A DNA stretch of 36,461 nt from NCBI GenBank assembly GCA_016932505.1, contig JAFGCT010000013.1, forward strand, positions 1-36,461. The letters run 5' to 3'. The position numbers and the translations under genes are program-made. This stretch comes from Candidatus Peregrinibacteria bacterium. Lineage in GTDB: Bacteria; Patescibacteriota; Gracilibacteria; UM-FILTER-43-11. The number at the start of each line of letters is the position of its first letter. Position 1 is the first letter of the stretch. Under the pieces are notes generated by a model, which saw nothing but the letters and a program-made list of their open reading frames with translations, was not told where the DNA came from and ran no database searches. This document shows, in pieces, positions 8,889 to 18,302 of this stretch.

Positions 8889-9460
8889 TAAATTTCCTTT
8901 CTAGTTGTTACGGAAGTACGAATAGAAATTTCGTCATCATATACCAAATCATCAGTATTGTTTAAACTGGATATGGTCAAATCAATTAAAACAGTACTTG
9001 TTCCTGATTGGGTCAGATTGGATAATTCAAAATTTGTGACATTAACTTTGTCGGATGTGATATCTGTCGTTGAATAACCAGATTCAGCTAAACGCAATTT
9101 TCTTATATTAATATATTCACTACCAACTGGAACATTTTTTGTGTAAGTATCTATTGTAATTTGTCCGCCATTATCCGAAAGAACCAAAACACCTGGGCTA
9201 ATTCCAAATAATGAATCATTCACATTTACTTCATCAACATTTCTAATATTACGCTTAATTATATCAATGACTTGAGATGAATTTTCTTTGACTTCACGGC
9301 TAACACCACCTTTAATTTCGGAGAGCTGAACCTGCCAAAAAAGCTGTACAATTATAAATAAAACAACAGCAAAAATACTTATATAAATAATCATTTCCAC
9401 TAAAGTGAAACCTTTTTTATCCGCCTTTGTTTTATTAGCTATAAAATTAATAATTGAAAT
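8888..9460 (-). CDS. Minor pilin with a probable non-canonical start codon
   Basis: The frame carries a clear prepilin motif (KKGFTLVEMIIYISIFAVV), but the first ATG/GTG/TTG in frame is the GTG at 9400, which encodes a residue inside that motif (the V of TLVE). The frame is open upstream to a TAG at 9470-9472 and contains no ATG, GTG or TTG there; no ATG occurs in any frame between the previous stop and the motif. The likely start is an ATT (9460 or 9454) or the ATA at 9442, giving a leader ending NKTKADKKG. I place it at ATT 9460 as the longest option. The mature domain is about 175 residues of beta-rich minor pilin, PilW-like by position. It overlaps the PilX-like gene by one base. Confidence 0.7.
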   Translation of the reverse strand: MSIINFIANKTKADKKGFTLVEMIIYISIFAVVLFIIVQLFWQVQLSEIKGGVSREVKENSSQVIDIIKRNIRNVDEVNVNDSLFGISPGVLVLSDNGGQITIDTYTKNVPVGSEYINIRKLRLAESGYSTTDITSDKVNVTNFELSNLTQSGTSTVLIDLTISSLNNTDDLVYDDEISIRTSVTTRKEI

Positions 9461-9474
9461 AAATAGGAACTAAA

Positions 9475-9981
9475 TTACTCTTCTTCCGGCACTTCGGGTG
9501 GCCAGATAGATGGATTTTTATAATTATGAATATAAGAATCAAAAGACAATTCCTGAGTATCATTTTCATATATATCCCAGTAAATCCGAACAGACATTAA
9601 TTTGCTGTCAGGATCAATTTCACCTCCGTACTGTACAATATTCCCATTAACATCACGTTTAGCATCACTAATGGTTACTTGTCTTATAATTCCATTCAGT
9701 TCATCTGAACTTCCGGAAAATTCCCAATAACCATTTAAATTATTTAAACCGTGAGCTCCATTCGTTATATCTTCCCAATCATTATTTCTTATATCGCGTA
9801 AAGCCTCCCATGTCTCCGAAAGCATTGCGTATGCCTGTAAACGCTCCTGATTTTCATAACTCGACATATAATTACTAATGGCAAAAACCACCAAACCACT
9901 CGCCAATATTACAAACATTGCAATTGCGACTATCAATTCCACCAACGAAAAACCTTTTTTGTTTGATTTGGTTTTTATCAT
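9475..9981 (-). CDS. Minor type IV pilin (PilV-like)
   Basis: A protein of 168 residues with leader MIKTKSNKKG and cleavage motif FSLVELIVAIAMFVILASG, including Glu+5. The mature part has a long N-terminal helix and a beta-rich C-terminus with an acidic end (PEVPEEE). Its position between the FimT/GspH-like gene and another minor pilin suggests a PilV/GspI-type tip or priming pilin. Six bases separate it from the preceding gene. Confidence 0.8.
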   Translation of the reverse strand: MIKTKSNKKGFSLVELIVAIAMFVILASGLVVFAISNYMSSYENQERLQAYAMLSETWEALRDIRNNDWEDITNGAHGLNNLNGYWEFSGSSDELNGIIRQVTISDAKRDVNGNIVQYGGEIDPDSKLMSVRIYWDIYENDTQELSFDSYIHNYKNPSIWPPEVPEEE

Positions 9982-9987
9982 TAATAA

Positions 9988-10467
9988 TTAAATATTATAA
10001 TCAATTAATCCTAAACGATTAACGGAAATACCAAATTGGTCGTTACTTGTTACAAGCCTTAATGAACCAATATTATCTGTCCCCCCTCCTCTTACATCAA
10101 ATACAATTTCGCTACCTCCGGAAATGCTAATATTAGAAAAACTTACAGCAGAAGGAAATACTCGTATTAAGTCATAATCAGAATCACGGGATGAATATGT
10201 ATTTCCCTTAAATAATATATAGCTATCGGGATTAGTTGATGTGTTTAGATAAACACCCCATTTGGAGTTAAACCTGCCTGCAACTGCATTTGTTCTGGCT
10301 TCTCGCAAAGTTTGCACAATTTGATTACCTTCATTCTTTAAATTGTGCCTATTAAGCGTATCTCCAATAACCATTACAGCTGTAGAAAAGAGTATTACAA
10401 ATATAGCTATTACTACTATTAGTTCAACCAATGTAAACCCTTGATTACTTGCTTTTTTACCATTCAT
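9988..10467 (-). CDS. GspH/FimT-like minor pilin
   Basis: A protein of 159 residues with leader MNGKKASNQG and motif FTLVELIVVIAIFVILFSTA. The following segment (IVQTLREARTNAVAGRFNSK) matches the GspH/FimT pattern, in which an LR.AR..A stretch follows the N-terminal helix, and the length fits. It begins one base after the pilC stop codon, as part of a tightly packed operon. Confidence 0.82.
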   Translation of the reverse strand: MNGKKASNQGFTLVELIVVIAIFVILFSTAVMVIGDTLNRHNLKNEGNQIVQTLREARTNAVAGRFNSKWGVYLNTSTNPDSYILFKGNTYSSRDSDYDLIRVFPSAVSFSNISISGGSEIVFDVRGGGTDNIGSLRLVTSNDQFGISVNRLGLIDYNI

Positions 10468-10468
10468 A

Positions 10469-11533
10469 TCAACGCAAACTGCCAGTTAATGAGTAAATTG
10501 GACCTATGATAGCAAGGGCTACAAAGCCAACTAAAAAACCAACGATAATAAGCAGAATTGGCTCAAGGCTAACCGCTAAATTCTTCATCTTCTCATCAAC
10601 TTCAGTATCATAAAATTCAGCAAGGTATGCAAAGGAGTCTTCCAGACTTCCTGTTTTTTCACCCAAAGAAACTAAACTTACAAAAATCTGCTCAAAATAT
10701 TTTGGATATTTACTAAAGTGTTTAGATAAATTCTCACCCTTCCTTACAAAAGCAACTGATTCTATTAGTATTTCTTTGTAATAATAATTTGTAATAATTG
10801 AACCAGATATTTCCAAGCTCTTTTCTAGGGTTAAGCCACTAGCTAAAAGAGAATGAAGTGTGCGGGATACCTGAGATGTAATCATATTCTTATTTAAAGA
10901 ACCAAATACAGGAATATGAAGTGATAAATAATGAAAAAATGGCTGAGTAAATTTGCGATGTGATATCCAAACAATAAAAAATATAATTATAATTACATAA
11001 ATCCAAAGCATCATACCAACGCTTTTGGTTAACTCGGAAAACCAAAGGAGTATTTTTGTTGATACTGGAAGCTCTGCGCTAATAGATTTAAAAAGTGGTA
11101 ATAAATTTGGTAAAACAAAAGTGGTAACCGAAAGACTCAAACCTATTAATGCAATAAGAACAAAGGTGGGATATGTCATTGCTGATCTTATTTTCTGTCG
11201 AAATTCAATCTCCTTAGATACAACAGTAATTAATCTTTGAAGGTTGTCTTCAAGGGAGCCAGAAACCTCACCGGTTTTAATTAAATTAACAAATAATAAT
11301 GGAAAATATTTTGGATAAATTTCAAAAGCTTCATGAAGATAAGAACCATTACCCACTCTTTTTATAACGTCTCCCAACACTTGTTTTAATCTGCCATTTG
11401 CATGCAAATAAGATATATTTAAAGCATCAAGCATAGTATGACCCGCCTTAATACCAGCATACAATTGTTTAACCAATATTAATTTTTGCTTTGCTGATAT
11501 ACCCCCAATTATTATTTCTTTTTTTAAATCCAT
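10469..11533 (-). CDS. pilC: Type IV pilus inner-membrane platform protein PilC
   Basis: A protein of 354 residues with two T2SSF domains (about residues 15-140 and 220-345). Visible marks are GEVSGSLEDNLQRL in the first repeat and LGEKTGSLEDSF in the second, plus membrane segments near residues 117-140, 170-190 and 325-350. PilC forms the inner-membrane platform on which the PilB motor acts. The N-terminal extension found in some PilC proteins is short here. The gene begins one base after the pilB stop codon. Confidence 0.93.
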   Translation of the reverse strand: MDLKKEIIIGGISAKQKLILVKQLYAGIKAGHTMLDALNISYLHANGRLKQVLGDVIKRVGNGSYLHEAFEIYPKYFPLLFVNLIKTGEVSGSLEDNLQRLITVVSKEIEFRQKIRSAMTYPTFVLIALIGLSLSVTTFVLPNLLPLFKSISAELPVSTKILLWFSELTKSVGMMLWIYVIIIIFFIVWISHRKFTQPFFHYLSLHIPVFGSLNKNMITSQVSRTLHSLLASGLTLEKSLEISGSIITNYYYKEILIESVAFVRKGENLSKHFSKYPKYFEQIFVSLVSLGEKTGSLEDSFAYLAEFYDTEVDEKMKNLAVSLEPILLIIVGFLVGFVALAIIGPIYSLTGSLR

Positions 11534-11534
11534 T

Positions 11535-13412
11535 TTATTGATTTAATACTCTAAATAATTCATCTAAAGTTGTTATTCCATTTGTAATCTTAAGAAATCC
11601 ATCCTCCAGCATAGAAGTCATTCCATTCTTTTTGGCTGTTTCTCTTATGTCAGATTCAGTAGCTTGTTTTTCAATCAATTCTCTAATATTATTTTTAATT
11701 TTTAAAGCTTCAGCAACTACAGTTCGACCTTTGTAACCAGTATTACCACATTTTTTGCACCCTTTGCCTACAAAAAGTCTGTCTCCTTTTTTACCTGAGA
11801 AGAATTTTTCAAATAACTTTTTATCTTCATCTGAAACCAAAAATTGTTTTTTATATTCTGACATTTCGTCCTTAGTTTTTTTAACACTGGCTTTACAGTG
11901 AGGACATATTGTTCTTATTAGTCTTTGAGCAATAATTAAATTAACGGTACTCACTATCAAATAAGGATCTACACCCATTTGTATCATACGTAGAGGCGCC
12001 AAAGACGCACTGTTAGTATGAAGGGTAGAAAACACCAAGTGCCCTGTAAGAGAAGCGTTCATAGCAATTTTAGCAGTTTCATTGTCACGTATCTCACCAA
12101 CCATTATAATATCCGGATCCTGCCTTAAAAGAGACTTAAGACCCTCGGCAAATGTAAGGTTTGTTTTTGCGTTAACTTGAACCTGATTAATCCCCTGAAT
12201 TCCATACTCAATAGGATCTTCAATCGTAGAAATATTCACTTTTTCGTCGTTTAAATGCTTAATAAGTGAATAAAGCGTTGTAGTTTTACCACTACCGGTT
12301 GGTCCGGTGACCAGTATAATACCGCTGGATTTCATGCTTACTTTTTCAATTAACTCTTTATCACCAGATGCATAACCTAAATCAGTAAGTGTAAGCTCTT
12401 GAGCTTCTGCGGGAAGTAAACGCATTACAATTTTTTCACCAAAATTAATTGGCAATACAGATACTCTAAGAAAAATATTTGTTTGATCATAAGATATACT
12501 AAATCTACCATCCTGTGCTGAGCTGTGCTCGTCAGTTCTTAATTTAGCAAGAACTTTCACGTGATTAACGATTGTATCTAAAAAATGCAAAGGTAATGTT
12601 GTTACAACCCCAAGCACACCATCAATTCTAAATCTTATTTGAATTGATTGTTCAGAGGGTTCAATGTGGATATCGGAAGAACCACGATCATAAGCCATAA
12701 GAATCAAAGTATCAAAAATTGCAGATATATCATCTAAGGTATCCAGCCTCTCGATATTCTGACTTGCCTGCTCTATAAGTTTATCAATACTATCTTTCAG
12801 ACTTTTTTTATATTGTTTTAGGGCAGTTTGAATTTGTTTTGGTGTTGAGTAATATACCCCTACCTTTTTACCTGTTTTCTTTTCTACTAAATGAGTAAAG
12901 TGTTTATCAGAAGGATTTAGCATAGCGATATATACTTTTTCTTCATCTTCTTCAAATACTATCGCCATTTCATTTCTTGCAACTTTTTCAGGAATAGTTC
13001 TTATTACCTCAGCACTAATTCTGGAATCTTTTAAATTCTTATAATTACACTGAAAAAAATTTGCCAATACATGCCCAATAGCATCCTCCTTCATAAATCC
13101 TTGACTTACAATAATATCAACAATGTTGTCGTTGCCTGATGAATGCAAATCATTAATAACTTTAATTTGTTCTGGAGAAATCAAATCGTATTTACTTAAA
13201 TAAGCAATAATTTTTTCATTGAGCTCATCTGTATAATTACCCAACTCGTCATAAATTCTATGTATTTTCCATTCAGTTACCTCGTCTTGTACTATTTCAG
13301 GCGCTATTGATACGACCTCAAAACCTTCAGAAACGCTATTAGCTACTGATTTCTCAATATTGCTTTGAGTTTTGATTTTTTTCTTATTGGTTTTTATTGC
13401 TTTTTTTGGCAT
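11535..13412 (-). CDS. pilB: Type IV pilus extension ATPase PilB
   Basis: A protein of 625 residues. An N-terminal MshEN-like domain (about residues 50-220) precedes a GspE/PilB ATPase with Walker A GPTGSGKTTTLYSL (about residue 370), IEDPIEYGIQGINQVQVN, Walker B region RQDPDIIMVGEIRDNETA, and His box HLVFSTLHTNSA. A zinc-type four-Cys module (CPHC ... CKKCG) follows, separated by a charged insert of about 40 residues. PilB hydrolyses ATP to drive pilus extension. First gene of the operon; the start at 13412 is followed by a Lys-rich N-terminus (MPKKAIKTNKKKIK). No retraction ATPase (PilT) lies in the window. Confidence 0.95.
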   Translation of the reverse strand: MPKKAIKTNKKKIKTQSNIEKSVANSVSEGFEVVSIAPEIVQDEVTEWKIHRIYDELGNYTDELNEKIIAYLSKYDLISPEQIKVINDLHSSGNDNIVDIIVSQGFMKEDAIGHVLANFFQCNYKNLKDSRISAEVIRTIPEKVARNEMAIVFEEDEEKVYIAMLNPSDKHFTHLVEKKTGKKVGVYYSTPKQIQTALKQYKKSLKDSIDKLIEQASQNIERLDTLDDISAIFDTLILMAYDRGSSDIHIEPSEQSIQIRFRIDGVLGVVTTLPLHFLDTIVNHVKVLAKLRTDEHSSAQDGRFSISYDQTNIFLRVSVLPINFGEKIVMRLLPAEAQELTLTDLGYASGDKELIEKVSMKSSGIILVTGPTGSGKTTTLYSLIKHLNDEKVNISTIEDPIEYGIQGINQVQVNAKTNLTFAEGLKSLLRQDPDIIMVGEIRDNETAKIAMNASLTGHLVFSTLHTNSASLAPLRMIQMGVDPYLIVSTVNLIIAQRLIRTICPHCKASVKKTKDEMSEYKKQFLVSDEDKKLFEKFFSGKKGDRLFVGKGCKKCGNTGYKGRTVVAEALKIKNNIRELIEKQATESDIRETAKKNGMTSMLEDGFLKITNGITTLDELFRVLNQ

Positions 13413-13471
13413 AAAATAGGTTTTTAAATCAAATTAATTACAATTTGTAATCTTTGATATATTATCTATAT

Positions 13472-13480
13472 ATTATACCA
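13472..13480 (-). promoter_or_regulatory. Extended -10 promoter of the pilus operon
   Basis: On the minus strand this reads TGGTATAAT, an extended -10 element. The -35 region 17 bases upstream (TTTATT) is poor, as is usual when the extended -10 is present. The start site would be near 13465, giving a leader of about 50 bases before pilB. Confidence 0.55.
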
Positions 13481-13550
13481 CAAAAATGACCTAAAATAAA
13501 GCATTTTAGCATGATTAATATGATTCCTCTGATTTTTGTGAGAAAAAATA

Positions 13551-13578
13551 TTAAATGTTAAATGATAAATGTTAAATA
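13551..13578. repeat. Heptad-periodic repeat upstream of pilB
   Basis: Four consecutive 7-bp units: TTAAATG, TTAAATG, ATAAATG, TTAAATA. They lie between the stand-alone receiver gene and the pilB promoter. A very similar series occurs at 29205-29239. Confidence 0.85.
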
Positions 13579-13675
13579 TTTTTTGTTATAGATGAATTGG
13601 AGTTACAACAAATACACATTCAATCGTTAATTAAAATCCAGACAATAATCAGCGTTCTTATCTTATCGGTTCATT

Positions 13676-14047
13676 TTAATTAACATAAGTATTTACTATC
13701 CTTACCAATTCATCAAGTATGATATCTGACTTAATATAGTAGTCCTTAGCCCCCAAACTTAACGCCTCCTTTTTATCCTCCTCTTGTGCCAAATTAGTAA
13801 AAACTACAACAGGAGTTTTATTGTTATCTTTTTTTAATTTTGCCAAAACTTCAAAACCATTCATTTCTGGCATTATTAAATCCAAAAGGACAAGTTTAAA
13901 ATCGTCATTCTTTATTTTTTCAATTGCCTCCTTTCCTGTACCAGCTCGCTCAACAATAAACCCACTGTCTTCCAGTGTCAGCCCTGCAACCTTCATTAAA
14001 AACGGGTCATCTTCTACAATAAGAATTTTAATAGGTTTTGATTTCAT
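13676..14047 (-). CDS. Stand-alone response-regulator receiver protein
   Basis: A CheY-like receiver of 123 residues with no output domain. Acidic pocket E12/D13/D14, phospho-acceptor D56 (LLDLIMPEMNG), switch T84 (VVFTN) and K106 (YYIKSD) are all present, so it should be phosphorylated. It starts 23 bases after the histidine kinase gene, so the kinase is the obvious phosphodonor. With no DNA-binding or enzymatic domain it must act by protein contact. It lies directly upstream of the pilus operon, separated by about 260 bases, so a pilus component is a possible target; this is inference. Confidence 0.9.
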   Translation of the reverse strand: MKSKPIKILIVEDDPFLMKVAGLTLEDSGFIVERAGTGKEAIEKIKNDDFKLVLLDLIMPEMNGFEVLAKLKKDNNKTPVVVFTNLAQEEDKKEALSLGAKDYYIKSDIILDELVRIVNTYVN

Positions 14048-14070
14048 GACAATATTAATAAAAAAATAAA

Positions 14071-16887
14071 TTAACCAGAAATTTCAATTATACCTTTTGA
14101 GCCTTTTAGCTTTTGAATTTTATATGGAAAAGTAACTGTAACTATAGTTCCCTTGCCAACATCAGATTTAATTTTTAGCTTACCATTACACACTCCAATA
14201 AGTTTTTTAACTATATATAAACCTAATCCCGAACCAGATGTGTCTAATTTCTTTGCCTCATCCGAACGAAAAAACTTTGTAAATAATTTCTTTTGATCTT
14301 CTTTAGATATTCCTATGCCATTATCAGATACAATGATATCGAAATTAGATTTTTTAGGTTTTATAGAAATAGTAATTGTTTCCTTTTTAGGTGAATATCT
14401 CATAGCGTTAGAAAGCAGACTATTTATTATCTGACCTACTAACTGTTTATCAAATGTTGCATGAATCACCTTTTTAGGTTTTATAAATTTTATAGTTTGC
14501 TTCTTTTCCATCGCAATAAATCTGGCCTCTTTTACTAAAATATTAACTTGCTCAATTACATCAACATCTTGGGATTCACGCCCTACAAGACCGGCTTCTA
14601 GCCTTGATACATTTAATAAATCATTTACCAACCTCATCATTCGGTCATTGGATTCCAATGCAGATTGAATTAAATCTTTTTGCTGAGGATTTAACTTACC
14701 TTTCATCAAAGCAGCCTGAAGTAACCATTTCACACCTGTCATAGGTGTACGTAATTGGTGAGAAGCCAAAGAAACAAATTCACTCTTCGCTTTATCAATT
14801 TGAATTTCTTTTGTTATATCACGGAAAGTCACAATAATACCGATTAATTTTTTATTAAGAAGAATTGGGGAGAAGGATGTGCTTAATGGCAATTTGCTAC
14901 CATCTTTTTTAGTAAAAAAAGTTTTAATATAAATCTGCTTCTTGCTTTTTATAACATTAGAAATTGGATAAGAATTCATCATTATCAATTTACCATTCTT
15001 GTCTTTAAACTCACAACAATCCTCAACAAAAACAAAATCCATTTTTTTACCAAATAACCTCTCTGCCTCAGGATTCATCATTATTACACGTCCATCTAAA
15101 TCAACTGCTAACATACCCTCACCCATATTTAACAGAAGTGATTCGGCTTTTGCTTTCTCTTTTGCAATTTCCCTATGGGAAACAAGTAGATTTTTTTCGG
15201 ACATTTCAAGTTCATTGGTTTTCTTCTTATTTTCACTCAACAACTCTTCCAAATTATCAGCCATAAGATCTATTGCAACAATTAATTCAAAAAACTCGTC
15301 TTCACTTGAGGGTAATTCAAACTCACGTGTAAAATCCCCCAAAGAAAGACGATTAAGAAGTGGCAATATTTCACTAATTCGCTCTTTTGCGTATTTTTTT
15401 AATTCCCTTAAGTCCCTTACTACCATTATATATCCTTCAACTTTTTTTGATTTATCATAAATTATACTTCCAGATAAATTAACGGGGATTTTTTTATTAT
15501 CCTTACGAACATATGTAGCCTCAATATTGATTCTATTCTGCTTTTTAAATAAATTACTAAGCTTATTTTTATTTCTATTTTTAAAATCAAAGCCGTATGG
15601 ACAAATAAATTTAAAAAAATTATTTCCGATTAATTCATCTTCTTCATATCCCCCAGAAAGTAAGCTGGTCTTATTCACGGTATTTATAATGCCATTTTTA
15701 TCAAGTACATATAAAGAATCCGGCATTGTATTAAGTATATTCTTTGTTTCAGCCAAATTATCAACAAGCTTACCGGTCATCACGTTAAATGACTGAGCTA
15801 ATTCTGATATTTCATCATTAGTATTTATTTCGGCTTTTATCTTCGCTCCCGCTGAAATTTTTTCAGTGATTTTAGTTAATTTTTTAATTGGCCCAGATAT
15901 ATACCCAGCTACCAAAAATGAAAGTAAAATCGCGATTATAGAAACACTAAATATTATATATATAATTCTATTAACTAAAGTTGCTAAAGGTAATTGTATT
16001 TCACTTTGCTGACTTTCAACCAATAAAGCTAAATCAAATTCATCGAGATAATGAAAATACCCTACTACTTTATATCCTAAATAATTCTCATAAGTTTCAA
16101 TTCCACTTTGTTTATTTAAGGCTCTATCGATACCTAATGATCTAAATGTAGTAATCGCATCTATATCTTTACTCTTGTATATACTCGTACCACCCAAACC
16201 AGTAACATGATTTCTATCGGGGGCAATTAAATAAGCTTCACTTGATTCATTTAATCCCAAGTAACGACTATCCAGAATTTTATTAAATTCAAAAAGATCC
16301 ATATTAGCACTTAAAACTCCTATTAGCTTATTTGCTGATGATTTTACTGGATAACTTATAGTAATTGTATATATTCCAATTTTTGGCAAATAATAAACTT
16401 TTGATGTGTAGATTGAATTACTACCTTGAATAAATGCAGGACTATTTGAATATTCATCACTGCCTTCCTTACTTAAATCAGTTGAATGAATCACTTTGCC
16501 AGATTGTGCATCCAAAAAAGACACCTCCAAAAAAACATGGTTTTTTAATAAAAAATTGTTCAATTCAGCATGAATATGTTTTTCTAAAATTTTATCATTT
16601 GGATCCTGAGAAAATTTTTGAATATCAGTAATAAAAGAACTAGCATTAGATAACCCCAAGAAAGACTGCCTACTATTTATCATTAACAAACTTAACTCCT
16701 TAACTCTAGTATCCCCAACTTCTTTTAGTTCCTTTGAAATCTCAGTTTCTAAAACCAATACCGAAGAAGATAACGTAGAATAACCGATAAAAATAATTGG
16801 AATAATCGCAAACAGAAAGAAAATTACAAGTAATTTTGATTTTATCGAAAAAATGAATGATGCTTTAGGTTTTTTTATATTAGGCAT
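14071..16887 (-). CDS. Membrane sensor histidine kinase (dCache-HAMP-PAS-HAMP-PAS-HisKA-HATPase)
   Basis: A protein of 938 residues. TM1 at about 17-38, an extracytoplasmic dCache-like sensor (about 45-295, including a YTSKVYYLPKIGIYTITISY segment), TM2 at about 305-327, HAMP (about 328-380), PAS (380-490), a second HAMP-like segment (about 500-550, LSLGDFTREFELPSSEDEF), a coiled coil, a second PAS (585-705), HisKA with phospho-acceptor H710 in SLASHQLRTPMTG, and HATPase with N box (NSLLSNAMRYS), G1 (VSDNGIGIS), F box and G2 (GSGLGLYIVKKL). All catalytic motifs look intact. It probably signals to the receiver encoded 23 bases downstream. It lies 52 bases after the solute-binding protein gene, which could supply the ligand input. 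Confidence 0.92.
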   Translation of the reverse strand: MPNIKKPKASFIFSIKSKLLVIFFLFAIIPIIFIGYSTLSSSVLVLETEISKELKEVGDTRVKELSLLMINSRQSFLGLSNASSFITDIQKFSQDPNDKILEKHIHAELNNFLLKNHVFLEVSFLDAQSGKVIHSTDLSKEGSDEYSNSPAFIQGSNSIYTSKVYYLPKIGIYTITISYPVKSSANKLIGVLSANMDLFEFNKILDSRYLGLNESSEAYLIAPDRNHVTGLGGTSIYKSKDIDAITTFRSLGIDRALNKQSGIETYENYLGYKVVGYFHYLDEFDLALLVESQQSEIQLPLATLVNRIIYIIFSVSIIAILLSFLVAGYISGPIKKLTKITEKISAGAKIKAEINTNDEISELAQSFNVMTGKLVDNLAETKNILNTMPDSLYVLDKNGIINTVNKTSLLSGGYEEDELIGNNFFKFICPYGFDFKNRNKNKLSNLFKKQNRINIEATYVRKDNKKIPVNLSGSIIYDKSKKVEGYIMVVRDLRELKKYAKERISEILPLLNRLSLGDFTREFELPSSEDEFFELIVAIDLMADNLEELLSENKKKTNELEMSEKNLLVSHREIAKEKAKAESLLLNMGEGMLAVDLDGRVIMMNPEAERLFGKKMDFVFVEDCCEFKDKNGKLIMMNSYPISNVIKSKKQIYIKTFFTKKDGSKLPLSTSFSPILLNKKLIGIIVTFRDITKEIQIDKAKSEFVSLASHQLRTPMTGVKWLLQAALMKGKLNPQQKDLIQSALESNDRMMRLVNDLLNVSRLEAGLVGRESQDVDVIEQVNILVKEARFIAMEKKQTIKFIKPKKVIHATFDKQLVGQIINSLLSNAMRYSPKKETITISIKPKKSNFDIIVSDNGIGISKEDQKKLFTKFFRSDEAKKLDTSGSGLGLYIVKKLIGVCNGKLKIKSDVGKGTIVTVTFPYKIQKLKGSKGIIEISG

Positions 16888-16939
16888 TGATATAATTAAC
16901 TGTTGGGGAATCTGAAAGCATTAATTAATACTATATTTA

Positions 16940-18274
16940 TTAATTTAATGACCAATTTATAGTATATTCACTACTTATAGACTGTATATACCTAGTCATT
17001 GAGCTAATGAATTCTTCATCATCTCTATTATCCAAAAACTGCACAATAATATCATTCAAGTTTAACTTAAATGATTCCGGAGCACCACTTCCATGTACCA
17101 CACTTGGAAACATATATCTTACCGCCAAAAAATCAGAGGTAGCAAATTGCTGATAAGCGTCATATTTGGATATATCGGAATCAGTTCGTGCAGAAATAGA
17201 ACCTTTTAAGGGATTAAATGCATCCTGACCTTCTTTAGAAGCAGCATTTTTTAACCACCTTTGAGCATTTACGGGATGTTTTATACCTTTTGGATGTTGA
17301 AAGGTATCAATAACAAGTCCGTACATATTTTCTGTACCTGGTACTGCAAATACTCCATAATCAACACCATATATTTTTTTAGCAGCTTTAAATTCACCAT
17401 TGGCCCAATCTCCCATTATATTAAAAGCACTTTCACCTTCAATTACCCTTGCAGTTGCAGAATTCCATGACAACTCGGAGTAATCTGAATTAACATAACT
17501 CAAATATTTATTAAATATTCTTAATGCTTCCAGTAATTTTGGATTATCAAGTGATGTAATCTTTCCATTAACCCAATCTTCATAAAAATCAATACCCATG
17601 CTTGCCACAATTTGTTCAAAAACATGAGAAGCTGTCCATGACTCACCCATTTGAATGGGGTATTCTACACCTGAAGCCTTCAGAGTTTCACATGCATTAA
17701 AAAACAAATCCCAAGTTGTAAGATTATCAGGGTTAATATTATTTTGAGAAAGTAATAACTTATTGTACCAAACCAAATTGCTTCTATGAATGTCTATAGG
17801 CACAGAATAATAATGCCCTTCAAACTTATTCATATCCTGTACTATTTTTGGTATAACACTTTCCAAATCTTCGGATTCCCAAATATCATCAATTTGTTTT
17901 AACAACCCAGCATCATAATATGGTTTACTTTCATATGCCGCATGCATCTGAAAAGCATCAGGCGCCTCCCCTGCGTTTACTAAAGGCTTTATTATTCCAA
18001 GCATAGAAAACCCACCACCACCTGTCACTGGAGTAGGCATAACTGCAGTATCAGGATACTTCTTTATAAAAACATCAATAAGAGCATTAATTGCTGCCGA
18101 TTCCCCAGGTGATGTCCACCAGTGATAGAAGGTCAGCGCATCTATTTCACTTTCCGCAGATTGTTTAGATTCAATGTTTTGATTTGAAACAATACGATAA
18201 GCATAAATACTAACAACTGAAACAGCTGCAGTAATTAATAATATTAAAATTATTTTCTTTATTATTTTATTCAT
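16940..18274 (-). CDS. Family 1 extracellular solute-binding protein, membrane-anchored, orphan
   Basis: A protein of 444 residues with an N-terminal signal-anchor (about residues 5-28) and no lipobox Cys, followed by a family 1 (sugar-type) binding fold: LTFYHWWTSPGES, YSVPIDIHRSNLVWYNK, TWDLFFNACETLK, GESAFNIMGDWANGEF, GVDYGVFAVPGTENMYG and a late QRWLKNAASKEGQDAFN. In ABC importers such proteins deliver oligosaccharides or related solutes, but no permease or ATPase gene is nearby. It lies between a PAS protein and a sensor kinase in one operon, which points to a role in sensing instead of import; that is inference. The substrate cannot be told from the sequence. Confidence 0.88.
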   Translation of the reverse strand: MNKIIKKIILILLITAAVSVVSIYAYRIVSNQNIESKQSAESEIDALTFYHWWTSPGESAAINALIDVFIKKYPDTAVMPTPVTGGGGFSMLGIIKPLVNAGEAPDAFQMHAAYESKPYYDAGLLKQIDDIWESEDLESVIPKIVQDMNKFEGHYYSVPIDIHRSNLVWYNKLLLSQNNINPDNLTTWDLFFNACETLKASGVEYPIQMGESWTASHVFEQIVASMGIDFYEDWVNGKITSLDNPKLLEALRIFNKYLSYVNSDYSELSWNSATARVIEGESAFNIMGDWANGEFKAAKKIYGVDYGVFAVPGTENMYGLVIDTFQHPKGIKHPVNAQRWLKNAASKEGQDAFNPLKGSISARTDSDISKYDAYQQFATSDFLAVRYMFPSVVHGSGAPESFKLNLNDIIVQFLDNRDDEEFISSMTRYIQSISSEYTINWSLN

Positions 18275-18302
18275 TATTTATTAAATTAAATTAAATTATA
18301 AA

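Noticed and set aside
14999-15460. Antisense reading frame opposite the histidine kinase (also 13821-14069 and others)
   Set aside because: Serine/phenylalanine-rich shadow translation of the AT-rich kinase gene; no start context or family match.
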